Source of the DNA: Acidimicrobiales bacterium
Lineage (GTDB): Bacteria > Actinomycetota > Acidimicrobiia > Acidimicrobiales > SHLQ01
NCBI GenBank assembly: GCA_020629635.1
Contig: JAHDCX010000019.1
Coordinates: 1-59,425, forward strand
Length of the DNA stretch: 59,425 nucleotides
Direction of reading: 5' to 3'
Below are positions 39,901-45,583 of the stretch, in pieces (within the stretch, counting starts at the first letter, position 1; every line of letters begins with the position of its first letter). Below the pieces are notes generated by a model. It worked only from the letters and a program-made list of their open reading frames with translations, was not told where the DNA came from and did not search any database. Both the position numbers and the translations under genes were made by a program.

Positions 39901-40519
39901 GACCTGCGACGAAGTGCTTCCCATCATCGACGAGCCCCGCACCAACGAGGCGACGGTCGTCGCGATCGATCCGCTGGGCAACGAGCTGACTGCGACGGAC
40001 CGGGCGACGGTCGCCTCTCCCGCCGACCTGTCGGTGACGAAACGACTCGAGCAGGTCGCTCCTCACCGCCCCGGCGATGTGGTCGACTTCGAGGTCGAAG
40101 TCTGGAACCGTGGCATGCGCACGCTCCTCGACGTGACGATCGAGGACTCTCCGGCGTCAGGGTTTGAACTCGTCGAGGGTCAACTCGGCGGAGCCGAGGT
40201 GGTCGATGGCACGCTCGTGTGGGAGATCAACGAGCTCGTACCGGACGAACGGGTGGTCCTCGCCTATCAGCTCCGGATCGTGTCCATCGGCGATCTCGAC
40301 AATCGGGTCGTTGCCGAAGTGTCGGCGCTGACGAATCCACCCGGACTCACCGATGAGTTCGACAACGACACGGATTCGATCACCATCGTCAGCACTCGGC
40401 CGCCTCGACCCCTCGCGCTGACCGGAACCGAGGCAGGTCGACTCGTCCAGTTCGCTCTGGCGCTGATGGCGGGCGGTGTCCTGCTGCTCCTCGCCAGCCG
40501 TCGCCGGCGAGAGTCGTAG
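27935..40519 (+). CDS. Giant wall-anchored surface protein with SdrD-B domains, ~18 long modules and LALTG sorting tail
   Basis: 4194 residues. The ATG at 27935 gives a signal peptide ending near PALAA-TPP (about 55). Order: SdrD-B/Cna-B-like domain (about 59-135, SGTLFRDVNANDAFDAGEPP); several large DUF11-like sandwiches (about 150-1200); a second SdrD-B domain (about 1207-1300, IGDFVFVDADGDGAFDP); a DUF11-like unit; about 18 modules of ~133 residues (1503-3908), each with VNGxDADxAPGxY, WTYxVTNTGNVxL, SGDTDxDGxLDxGETW and a G-x-Y-x-N turn; then more DUF11-like units. The tail is LALTG (4160-4164), a hydrophobic helix and RRRRES, an LAxTG class-E sortase-type signal. Probably a long surface fibre or adhesin. 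No sortase gene is in the window. Confidence 0.9.
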   Translation: MFPRPTPPSSRHHGRFGVLLSRSFAVAQRSLVRPLGAITAFALVATVVSVLPALAATPPAISGTLFRDVNANDAFDAGEPPLAGVEVVLRDAVSGLVVAGPIITAADGIYTFENLPPGDYVVDIDAPVNYLVSGASPDNAFTPTGDGTTGRTAPITVGPTDDLIVDGLIRPRPELLLGYFATGLVDGSPTFNTTGTCASPTDASIDGDDCGDSNGVLRNNDTLVSNVSVVADNYEPGAPDLQNVIFEQTIFPGPGADVNFDRIPAICNPPVGGSNPPSTIVTNPDGSIVLTCNLGVMTEGAAKTFSTTIVPSGTSENGSTFSVEQRVYSVDDDGLDNAVPQELDTPFDDFTVSAGPAYDLIKNRFHNIDAITRTIDGETLQGYLTYFTFGIGATRAVGVEELQQPISIMDSITAVGPDGVSAVPSFEYYITECRPNPTLWGETVLGVETYYGNSQPIERKVVDSGTCTYNRPTPGDVDSPYELTLQGIDMSGLRYPTEQVNGADLSAGPYYVGYYRVQVFIPYRAIEPTDGDPNNNQGSIQLTNELYDFDPDSPTGTSNFGAGFEPGYNGALMEDGSRSNNIVGPTTYELRVRGTWTKYLRGGVNNVNGVSNPLISGQTGSHSGDGELEPGQTMHGLIPFTNTGSTIMTNPRVCDVFDNSTMVLTNNSHDGGHAFVGRYKRVPTYETSWPTEWVVEYAAADLSGVDPLDNNADGVLDRDLTTGRYLGDWSDQAAVRCSDIPDTDYQTDPTLVPGGIDAVNVVRVRPVDANTTLEPGEQVRLVVPLEARDTFFGGPHAGDPIPTGTVLANYGAVRSDQWGAGWTARNYLPSPETTNGDGDRVTLTRAQIRLQKHTLEPATAVGETGSTIAGQQIVWELIPTVISSNGAAVASNVVITDILPPEASYNDACTASYPGGTPADLIQPNTPSAGYTTLIWNMGDLPSNTAIPPLIICTDSDPLAPNGASVVNYAEMESDNTVSVLRQRSDEHTILLEQVGSIQASKTVDLTLDDVGDDQVHTLGFGNFSANFTVEPPVVIDVLPWNGDGTPGNPNFRDPASDFSGTIELTGPPTVTWFDGTTPVAGDPFPSLGDFVYSADAPSTITLDPDADAAANTTTWCSESGGTFTQVSGPVGGVCPTAWGDVTAFKFSSNYDLARDGDPRQGMNIEITLQADNNEPGDVYTNRFGVDSPSLPAAQFLRSNNVTVRVASYSIGDFVFVDADGDGAFDPTIDVPAPDGVVVELRRPDGTFVASTSTTVLGGGRYLFPQLDSGDYIVTLPAFNFAPGAPLADWVVTPTTGAENDDDNETVDQHGFTIGSEAVDGVTTSTLTLSAIPPGPGQIPVGEEPTGDNLAGITDLTLDDFSNLTLDIGLIGPPDVQIIKEVCTPGSACSPTAAIGDDGWAQSATVPFNDDGTFRITVINTGWQILQNLEVTDAVTPDCDATPATEGGLTSLAPTRSVSWTCTYTNVRNDVLNTASVEGTGLLGEMVSDSDSAEIETPASDPDVEIEKYVNGQTADNAPGIYVGTGSALSFTFDVTNPGTVPLENVEVVDDGGTPADLGDDTTYTIADLVSGDTDGDNRLDPGETWRFGPLNDTASSGIFTNWATVTGDPTNGAAEVTDSDPANAFGSDGGIAVVKYVNGDDADTAPGIWVPVGGAVTWTYDVTNTGNVALGNVGVSDDNATPGSTGDDFTAAYQSGDTNTNGLLDLGETWRFEATGTASTGLHTNIATASGTTPTVTNPDGSTSAGTTLTATEIANYTGVDAQIAIEKSTNTVDADVQPGVYVPTGSTVTWEYLVTNPGNAPVGSIQVTDDNGTPGTAADDVSPVFQSGDSDGDGLLDPGETWTYRLTGPAPSGAYTNLGSVTGRGPSTTNPDGSTTAGVAVSDDDPSNLTGSTPGIQVVKTVNGDDANSAPGVYTTVGGALTWTYTVTNTGTVPLSGVSVADDNGTPATGDDFTATYQSGDTNTNALLDVGETWTYTATGTQPSGQYTNNATATGTGPDTTNPDGTTTTGQTVVDGDPASSYGYVAGIDIEKSINGIDADTAPGVYIPTGSTQSWTYTVTNTGNVALGSIVVTDDAATAATGDDFAPTFQSGDTDADGQLDVGETWIYTATGTQPAGQYTNVADVQGVPPAITAPGGAVVPATPVTDDDPANSFGSSPGLTVVKSVNGDDANSAPGVFVDPGDPITFTYVVTNTGNVDLTGVTLSDDAGTAATGDDFAPTLVLGDTDNDGVLDVGEVWTYTATDTAVVGQYTNTASVSGNAPGTTNPDGSTTPGVTLEDDDVANAFGVDPGIDVVKSVNGDDANSAPGIYVTVSGPLTWTYEVTNTGNIALASVGVNDDAGTAATGDDFAATYQSGDLNNDGLLDVGETWIFTATGTATVGPYENNGVASGTSPEVTNADGSTAGDITVSADDPANHVGVDAQIVIEKSTNTVDADIQPGVYVPTSEAVTWEYVVTNPGNSPISTVRVVDDNGTPGVAGDDVSPVYQSGDTNGDGLLDPTETWRYRLAGNATSGPYTNLGSVTGRGPSTTNPDGSTTTGVGVSDDDPSNLTGSTPGIQIVKAVNGDDANTAPGIYTTVGGALTWTYSVTNTGTVPLSGVTVTDDNGTAATGDDTTLTVADLVSGDTNADGLLDVGETWTFSLSGTQPSGAYMNTATTTGTGPSTTDVDGSTTPGTSVSDDDVAHSYGYVAGIDVEKSVNTVDADSAPGIYIPTGASQTWTYTVTNTGNVALANVTLSDDAGTAGATGDDFAPALQSGDTDGDGQLDVGETWIYTATGTQPAGQYTNLADVAGTPPAITAPDGSTTAPTPVTDDDPANSFGSSPAVSVVKSVNGQDANTAPGIMVEPGDPISFSYVVTNTGNVDLSGVVLTDDAGTAATGDDFSPTLTAGDTDNDGVLDVGEIWTYTATSTATTGQYTNIGDVEATGPTTTNPDGTTTAGETVTDDDPANAYGIDPAIAVTKLVNGADANSAPGVYIPTGDAIVWTYQVTNPGNTALASVGVTDDAGTPGSIGDDFAATFQSGDTDNDGLLDPGETWIFTANGTAVDGPYTNEGLATGTAPDVTNADGSTTAGETVTDDDPANHVGSAPDIDVEKSTNSIDADTAPGVYIPTGGAVTWTYTVTNPGTVPLSDVEVVDDAGTAATGDDWTLTVADLISGDTDNDGLLDPGETWILRATGTADRGPYQNTADATGTAPTTQNADGSTTPGVDVGDDDPSNLTGSTPGIDLVKAVNDRDSNTAPGINIVAGAPVEWTFTATNTGSVPLSDVEVTDDAGTPAVLGDDFVLGAADLASGDTDSDGQLDVGETWVWIVADTAVTGGFVNTADIEGTAPATTNPNGSTTPGVVVTDEDPAAYWGTTSGIRVEKATNGADADTAPGVWIDAGDPVVWTYIVTNTGNVQLADVELTDDAGTSGDAGDDLVMGVADLLTGDTDGDGNLDPDEVWVFEQAGTAASGAYVNLADVSGRAPDTVNADGSVTGGVLVIDEDPSNHFGIEPALELQKYVNTVDADVAPGVYIAGGDPIIWSIVLTNTGNAPLDDVEVIDDAGTPDDPADDETLTAANLASGDTDLDGILDAGESWTWTLGGTALDGPFVNTAAGSAAAPDTTDTSGVVSPGVVLEDDDPAHHHASVPSLEVEKYVEGEDADTATGPFIPFADIVDWTYDVTNTGNVALSDLELVDDAGSVGDATDDWTLTSADVLAGDDNDDGVLDPGETWSFSASGVADFGPYVNVAEVTATAPDTVGFDGRTIDGAVLNADDPAHHVGFSSGVVIEKAVNDDPADDAPGLLVPAGDDVAWTYRVINTSETWLTNVVVTDDQGVAVSCPQDWLAPFDDALGRHEMICTGGPEPAAPGAYVNVGTVTGVPHVPSPSADPNDVDPQSDLVPVVDADGNPVEQPTASDPAHHFGTAPAIELVKEVCLDPETGCPINDEDAWVSFTQLPTGADVTWRLVVTNTGNIDLSNVAVEDSVTPACARTFDTLAPGASEQWTCDEVLPIIDEPRTNEATVVAIDPLGNELTATDRATVASPADLSVTKRLEQVAPHRPGDVVDFEVEVWNRGMRTLLDVTIEDSPASGFELVEGQLGGAEVVDGTLVWEINELVPDERVVLAYQLRIVSIGDLDNRVVAEVSALTNPPGLTDEFDNDTDSITIVSTRPPRPLALTGTEAGRLVQFALALMAGGVLLLLASRRRRES
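32440..39660 (+). repeat. Array of ~18 modules (about 400 bp each) in the second giant gene
   Basis: Each module opens with a variant of the EKSVNGxDADTAPGVY motif and closes with a DDDPxN linker. Linker types recur every fifth module: the linker SNLTGSTPG follows modules 3, 8 and 13, at 33.60, 35.58 and 37.59 kb (spacings 1983 and 2004 bp). SYGYVAG follows 4 and 9, and SFGSSP follows 5 and 10. Confidence 0.8.
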
Positions 40520-40544
40520 TCGGCTCCTCCGCGCCGGTCCTCAG

Positions 40545-40550
40545 TAGTCT
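40545..40550 (+). promoter_or_regulatory. -10 box of a leaderless promoter, GH13 gene
   Basis: TAGTCT, then exactly 7 nt, then the GTG at 40558. This fixes the GTG start, which has no ribosome-binding site. Confidence 0.6.
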
Positions 40551-40557
40551 TTCGTCC

Positions 40558-42063
40558 GTGTCCGACCACGCGCCCACGCCCCGATCCGCGCCGCCCAACT
40601 GGGTCCGCGACGCGGTCTTCTATCAGATCTTCCCGGACCGATTCGGTCGATCCGGGATGGTGGATCTCGGTGTTCGAATCGAGGACTGGGATGCACCACC
40701 CAGCTTTCACGGCTACAAGGGTGGCGATCTGTGGGGAGTCATCGATCGCCTCGGTCACCTCGAGGACCTCGGAGTCACGGCGATCTGGCTCAACCCGATC
40801 TTTCAGAGCGCCTCGAACCACCGCTACCACACCCACGACTATCACCGGATCGATCCCATCCTCGGCGGGGACGCCGCGTTCGACGCACTCGTCGACGCCG
40901 TGCACGACCGAGGCATGCGACTGATACTCGACGGTGTTTTCAATCACGCGAGCCGCGGCTTCTTCCCGTTCTCCGACATCGCCGAGCACCAGGAGAAATC
41001 TGCGTTCGTCGATTGGTTCCGGGTCCGGGAGTTCCCCATCGCCCCGTACGACGAATCGACGCCGGCGACCTATGACGCCTGGTGGGGCCTCCACGCGCTG
41101 CCCGCATTCAACACGGAGCATGAGGCGGTCCGGGAGTTTCTGTGGGGTGTTGGCCAACACTGGATCGAGCGGGGAGCCGACGGCTGGCGACTGGACGTGC
41201 CGAACGAGATCGCCACGCCTGGATTCTGGGACGAGTTCCGAGCGCGAGTCCGCCGCGCCAACCCCAACGCCTACATCACCGGCGAGATCTGGAGCGAAGC
41301 AACCGAGTGGGTCGGGGAGGGCAAGCCCTTCGACGGCGTCATGAACTACAAGCTCACGACGGCGATCATCGCCTTCGCCGTCGGCAACCGGCTCAACCCC
41401 GAGGCCATCCTCGACAATCACGACTACGACATCACGCCGGGCCTTCACGCAGGAGAGTTCGCCGACCGAATGGACTGGCTCGCAGACATCTACGACCCGT
41501 CGACCCGCGGTGCGATGTTGAACCTGCTCGATTCGCACGACACCGCCCGGATCCAAACGATCGCCAACGACGACCCCGACCTCGTCCGACTCGCGCTCCT
41601 CCTGCTGTTCGTCATGCCGGGAGCGCCGTGCCTCTACTACGGGACCGAAGTCGGCCTCGCAGGGGGTCCCGACCCGGATTGCCGCCGTGGAATGCTCTGG
41701 GACGCGGAGGATCAGGATCTGGAGCTCCTCGAATTCGTCCGCACGCTCGTCGCGCTACGTCACGAGACGCCAGCGCTGCGAGACCCGGCGATGGAACGAA
41801 TCGGCCCCGAACCCGGATCCGACTTCGGTCGAACCTGGGTCGCCGCTCGTGGATCTGGCGACCAGCGGGTGCTGATCGCCGTCAATCATGCAGACGAACC
41901 AGACGACGTCCCGCTTCGGTCGGGCGTGGTCGACCCGGCCGCGGAGCGGCTTCACGGGAGCGCTCACCTGGTCGACTCGTCCGCGACTGGACGACCGGGC
42001 CGGGCGGTCACGATCGTCCTGCCGCCTCGCAGCTGGGGGATCTGGAGCGCGCCCGATGACTGA
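40558..42063 (+). CDS. GH13 alpha-glucosidase / cyclomaltodextrinase-type hydrolase
   Basis: 501 residues, GTG start. The GH13 (beta/alpha)8 barrel is intact: DAVFYQIFPDRFGRSG at the N-terminus, LDGVFNHAS (region I), GWRLDVPNE with nucleophile D213 (region II), TGEIW with acid/base E243 (region III) and LDSHDT with D328 (region IV). The opening and the MNYKLTTA segment resemble neopullulanase/cyclomaltodextrinase and maltogenic enzymes. It has no signal peptide, so it likely cleaves cytoplasmic maltodextrins or glycogen breakdown products, which fits the glycogen genes 2-8 kb away. Its stop overlaps the start of the YbaK gene by 8 bp. Confidence 0.88.
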   Translation: MSDHAPTPRSAPPNWVRDAVFYQIFPDRFGRSGMVDLGVRIEDWDAPPSFHGYKGGDLWGVIDRLGHLEDLGVTAIWLNPIFQSASNHRYHTHDYHRIDPILGGDAAFDALVDAVHDRGMRLILDGVFNHASRGFFPFSDIAEHQEKSAFVDWFRVREFPIAPYDESTPATYDAWWGLHALPAFNTEHEAVREFLWGVGQHWIERGADGWRLDVPNEIATPGFWDEFRARVRRANPNAYITGEIWSEATEWVGEGKPFDGVMNYKLTTAIIAFAVGNRLNPEAILDNHDYDITPGLHAGEFADRMDWLADIYDPSTRGAMLNLLDSHDTARIQTIANDDPDLVRLALLLLFVMPGAPCLYYGTEVGLAGGPDPDCRRGMLWDAEDQDLELLEFVRTLVALRHETPALRDPAMERIGPEPGSDFGRTWVAARGSGDQRVLIAVNHADEPDDVPLRSGVVDPAAERLHGSAHLVDSSATGRPGRAVTIVLPPRSWGIWSAPDD

Positions 42064-42526
42064 TGCGGTTGATCGAGTCGTTGCCGCAGCCGCGGAACAC
42101 GACCTCGTCCTCGACGTCGTCGAGTACCCCGACGGAACCCGGACGGCGGCCGATGCCGCGGCGGCCGTTGGCTGCGAGATCGGTCAGATCGTGAAGTCGC
42201 TGATCTTCGCGGTCGACGACGAGATCGTGCTCGCCCTCACGTCGGGCGCCAACCGGGTCGACACCGACGCGCTGGTGGAGCTCGCTGGGGGAGAAGCCAG
42301 CCGTCGAGTCGATGCCGACGCGGTGCGCACGGTGACGGGATTCGCGATTGGCGGTGTACCACCGTTTGGGCATCTCCAACCCGTACGTGCCTTCTTCGAC
42401 CCGTCCCTCCTGGCGTACGACTCGGTGTGGGCTGCAGCGGGTACGCCACGGCACGTCTTTCCGATCGACCCCAGCCGCCTTCTCGAAATCACCGGTGCAG
42501 CGGTCGGCGACTTCTCCGATCGTTGA
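42056..42526 (+). CDS. YbaK/EbsC family aminoacyl-tRNA deacylase-like protein
   Basis: 156 residues, the full length of a stand-alone YbaK/ProX domain. The conserved Lys of IVKSLIF (K47) is where the family positions its catalytic Lys, followed by ALTSGANRVD and a glycine-rich FAIGGVPPFGH loop, then GTPRHVFPIDP. These enzymes hydrolyse mischarged tRNAs, such as Cys-tRNA-Pro. The gene overlaps the GH13 coding region by 8 bp, so expression is probably coupled, although no functional link is apparent. The exact tRNA substrate is unknown. Confidence 0.85.
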   Translation: MTDAVDRVVAAAAEHDLVLDVVEYPDGTRTAADAAAAVGCEIGQIVKSLIFAVDDEIVLALTSGANRVDTDALVELAGGEASRRVDADAVRTVTGFAIGGVPPFGHLQPVRAFFDPSLLAYDSVWAAAGTPRHVFPIDPSRLLEITGAAVGDFSDR

Positions 42527-42541
42527 GCCGCCGGGACATCC

Positions 42542-43378
42542 TCAGAAGAGGCTGTCGAGACGATCCGCCACCCCGGCGCGATGCGTCGGGTCGGCGTCGG
42601 TTGCGGCGAGATCACCGATCCAGCTGATCGACACGGTGTTGTTGCGCACGAGCCACGCATCGGTCCCGGTCGCGAGGTCGCTCAGATCACCCCAGCTCAT
42701 CTTGAGCGAGTAGGTCTCGGGCTCGTCGTCGTCGGTCTCGACGAGCGAGCCGGACACGAGCTTGCGAGGCGGATCCGTGCCGACAGGAGCTTCCTGCCAC
42801 CCTGCAAGCTCATGGAGCGGACGACTCGGCGCGTTGCAGTTCAGCACGACGGGCCTGGGCGGAGGGGCAGCGAGCAAGCCGGACACGACGGCTCGAGCCA
42901 CGGCGGCACCGGTGTCCCACTCCATTGCGGCGACGATGTCGGGCCAGGTCTGCCCTTCGAAGTCTGCGCCGTTGAAGCCGAGACTGACCGCCACCCCACT
43001 CGCGCCCCGATTGCGGCCGGTGAGCGCAGCGCCCAGCGTCCCGGAGTGGTACACCGACCAGCCAACGTTCTGACCCGGATTGATGCCCGAGACCACCAGG
43101 TCGAACGGGCGATCGTCGAACGTGCCGAGCTGGGCGTACATGACGCAGAGCGCGGGTGGTCCGGTGACGGCCCACGCCTCGATCGACTCGAGTCCGTCGA
43201 GATGGCGGCGTGTCGCCGTTGGCTCGCCGTGGGTGAGCGTGCCAAGTGATGCGCCTGCGCCCGAGTACTCGGTGTCGGGGGCGACGATGGTCACCTCGCC
43301 GAAATCGGTCATCGCTGCGGCGAGGGCATGCAGGCCCAGCGAATCGATGCCGTCGTCGTTGGTGACGAGAATGCGCAT
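42542..43378 (-). CDS. surE: 5'/3'-nucleotidase SurE
   Basis: 278 residues from the ATG at 43378, where the family-defining N-terminus MRILVTNDDG begins; the frame is open upstream, but that extension is not conserved. Metal ligands are the DD pair (residues 8-9), Ser in the TEYSGAG loop (about 39) and Asn in VSGINPGQNVG. The loop HSGTLGAA is also typical. It removes phosphate from nucleoside monophosphates in the cytoplasm. A GGAG ribosome-binding site about 10 nt upstream makes this one of the few genes here with a conventional leader. It is convergent with the YbaK gene, 15 bp away. Confidence 0.93.
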   Translation of the reverse strand: MRILVTNDDGIDSLGLHALAAAMTDFGEVTIVAPDTEYSGAGASLGTLTHGEPTATRRHLDGLESIEAWAVTGPPALCVMYAQLGTFDDRPFDLVVSGINPGQNVGWSVYHSGTLGAALTGRNRGASGVAVSLGFNGADFEGQTWPDIVAAMEWDTGAAVARAVVSGLLAAPPPRPVVLNCNAPSRPLHELAGWQEAPVGTDPPRKLVSGSLVETDDDEPETYSLKMSWGDLSDLATGTDAWLVRNNTVSISWIGDLAATDADPTHRAGVADRLDSLF

Positions 43379-43480
43379 TCGAATGGTTCTCCGGGGCAGG
43401 GGGTGTCGGGCCGACCCTACCAAGGTGCCCGTCGACGCCAGTCGTCCGCGCGGGCGGTTCGACTGCTATGACTTGCTCTC

Positions 43481-44530
43481 ATGGATGTCCCGTTCGACGA
43501 GATCATCGACCCGCACATTCACTTGTTCGATGTTGCGGGCACGCCACGGCCCACGAGGCCGCTCGCTCGGTTGTTCGGGTGGAACGAGACGGTGTTGCGA
43601 ACGATGGCCAAGCGGATGTTTCCGCGGTCGACCTACGACTTCTTCGGGGCGCGCAACCATCTCGTCACCGACTACCTGCCCACCGACTACCGAACCGACA
43701 CCTCGTCTGCCTCGGTCGGTCGCTATGTCCACGTGCAAGCCGGGTGGAAGGACCGCAAGCCGCTCGATTGCGTCGGTGAGACCCGCTGGCTGGAGAGCCT
43801 CGACGACTCGCCGGCGGGCATCGTCGCCTACGCGGACTGTCATCTCGGTCCGAGAATCGGCGAGGTGCTGGATGCACACGTCGCGGCCAGTTCTGCCATG
43901 CGCGGTATCCGGCACATGCTGGCAAACCACCCGGCCCCGGGCGTGATGGATTTCACCGATGACGACGAGCTCGCCGAGAACTTCTTGTTCCGCTCGGGGT
44001 ACCGGCGACTCGCAGAACACGATCTTTCCTTCGACGCCTGGTGTTACAGCCACCAGCTCTTCGACGTGGCCGACCTGGCGCGTGCCCATCCCGAAGTGCC
44101 CCTCGTCCTCTGCCACCTCGGAACACCGGTCGGTTTCGGGGGTGAATTCGCTGGCGTCGGAACGAGCGAACAGGAACGGGCCCGAATTGGTGACCAGTGG
44201 CGAGCCGGCATCACCGCGCTCGCCGAGATCGACCACGTGCACGTCAAGATCAGTGGCCTGCTGATGCCGTGTCTCGGCTTCGGCTACGAACACGACGACA
44301 CCGATCCAACCGTGTCCGAGCTCGTCGATCGCCTCGGTCCGCTCGTCCGTCACGCCATCGGAGCGTTCGGGCCCGAGCGGTGCATGTTCGCCTCGAACTT
44401 CCCGGTCGACAAGGTTTCGGTGAGCTACCCCACGCTCGTTGCGGCGATGCTCGAACTCACCGATCAGGACGGTACCGACGCCCAAGCCGAGATGTTCGCC
44501 GGCACGGCGGCCCGCTTCTACCGACTCTGA
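43481..44530 (+). CDS. Amidohydrolase family 2 protein
   Basis: 349 residues. The N-terminal IIDPHIHLFD contains the metal-binding HxH (H12, H14). CHLGTP and FASNFPVDK occupy the positions of the third His and the C-terminal acidic residue of the amidohydrolase-2 barrel. Members include metal-dependent lactonases and decarboxylases, so the substrate cannot be assigned. It has no signal peptide. It is divergent from surE (about 100 bp apart) and convergent with the RTX-DUF3152 gene, whose stop is 6 bp beyond its own. Confidence 0.85.
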   Translation: MDVPFDEIIDPHIHLFDVAGTPRPTRPLARLFGWNETVLRTMAKRMFPRSTYDFFGARNHLVTDYLPTDYRTDTSSASVGRYVHVQAGWKDRKPLDCVGETRWLESLDDSPAGIVAYADCHLGPRIGEVLDAHVAASSAMRGIRHMLANHPAPGVMDFTDDDELAENFLFRSGYRRLAEHDLSFDAWCYSHQLFDVADLARAHPEVPLVLCHLGTPVGFGGEFAGVGTSEQERARIGDQWRAGITALAEIDHVHVKISGLLMPCLGFGYEHDDTDPTVSELVDRLGPLVRHAIGAFGPERCMFASNFPVDKVSVSYPTLVAAMLELTDQDGTDAQAEMFAGTAARFYRL

Positions 44531-44536
44531 CGTCGC

Positions 44537-45583
44537 TCACCCAGATGGAAAGGGCCATCCGTTCGGCTCGCAGGAGCCGACCGATTTCGTCTGCTGCATC
44601 ATGACCGGCGCAGGCGCCCCTGCGGCCGGACAACCAACATGGCCGTATCCGAGTGCGTGACCGAGCTCGTGGTTGAGTAGGTAGGCGCGATACTCGTCGA
44701 GCGAGGAAGTCCAATGAGCGACGGCTCCGGTCCACCGGTCGGCGTTGAGCCACAGCGTGGATCTCGAGCGGCACGACAACCATCCGTTGGTCCGAAGCGG
44801 CGCGCACGCCCGATCGACCGAATTCGGCGTCGCAACGACGACTCGCACCTCTGCGTCCCCGGTGACCCGGCGGAAGCGGCGATCCCCGGTGGTCCAACCC
44901 CGTGGGTCGGCGAGGATTCGGTCGACCTGGTCGCCCACCGTGACCGGGTCGATCCCGGTGGCCGCCTCGACCTCGACCCGAAGCCGGAGCACGGCGCCGT
45001 CGCTGCCGAACGTCTCCGATGGGCGAGCGGCGATCGCAAACCCGGTGGACGTCGTGGCGCACCATTCGTTCTCGTGCTGGTCGATGCAGCTCGGCGACCC
45101 CGGTCCCGGGTCCAGGTGATCGAGGCCGGGGCCTCCCCGCAACTCGTCGTCGCCGGCTCCGCCGAACAATCGGTCGTGTCCGCGGCCGCCTCGCAACGAG
45201 TCCGCCGCTTGTCCGCCGTACAGATCGTCGTCGCCTGACGAGCCCGCCAGCGCATCTGTTCCTGCGCCGCCGTGGAGCACGTCGTCGCCCGGGCCGCCCG
45301 TGAGGGTGTCGTCGCCGCGGCCCCCGCATATGACATCATCCCCGCCGAGGCCGGCGATCCGATCGTTGCCACCCAGGCCGACGATCACGTCCGCGTCGGG
45401 AGTCCCCTCGATGACGTCGTGACCTCTCGTGCCCGCGATCGTCGCAATCTTCCCGTCACATCGCAGGACCAGCGATTCGACGGGCTGACCAACGGCGATC
45501 GTCGAGGCGGCGACGGCCAGAGCCACGATCGCCCTCGATGATCGGCGAAGCGGTGACGCTCGCCATCGTGGGTCATTCGCCAC
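44537..45583 (-). CDS. Secreted RTX-repeat protein with DUF3152 metalloprotease-like domain
   Basis: 348 residues from the GTG at 45583, which overlaps the end of glgB by 11 bp. An N-terminal signal helix (RAIVALAVAASTIAVG) leads into an RTX/hemolysin-type Ca2+-binding block (about 45-145) of GGxGxDxL nonapeptides. The C-terminal DUF3152 domain (about 175-348) includes HELGHALGYGH, a zinc-protease motif with a third His, and ends with two paired Cys segments. It looks like an exported Ca2+-dependent metallopeptidase; no substrate is known for the family. Coupling to glgB is unusual for a secreted protein. Confidence 0.82.
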   Translation of the reverse strand: MANDPRWRASPLRRSSRAIVALAVAASTIAVGQPVESLVLRCDGKIATIAGTRGHDVIEGTPDADVIVGLGGNDRIAGLGGDDVICGGRGDDTLTGGPGDDVLHGGAGTDALAGSSGDDDLYGGQAADSLRGGRGHDRLFGGAGDDELRGGPGLDHLDPGPGSPSCIDQHENEWCATTSTGFAIAARPSETFGSDGAVLRLRVEVEAATGIDPVTVGDQVDRILADPRGWTTGDRRFRRVTGDAEVRVVVATPNSVDRACAPLRTNGWLSCRSRSTLWLNADRWTGAVAHWTSSLDEYRAYLLNHELGHALGYGHVGCPAAGAPAPVMMQQTKSVGSCEPNGWPFPSG

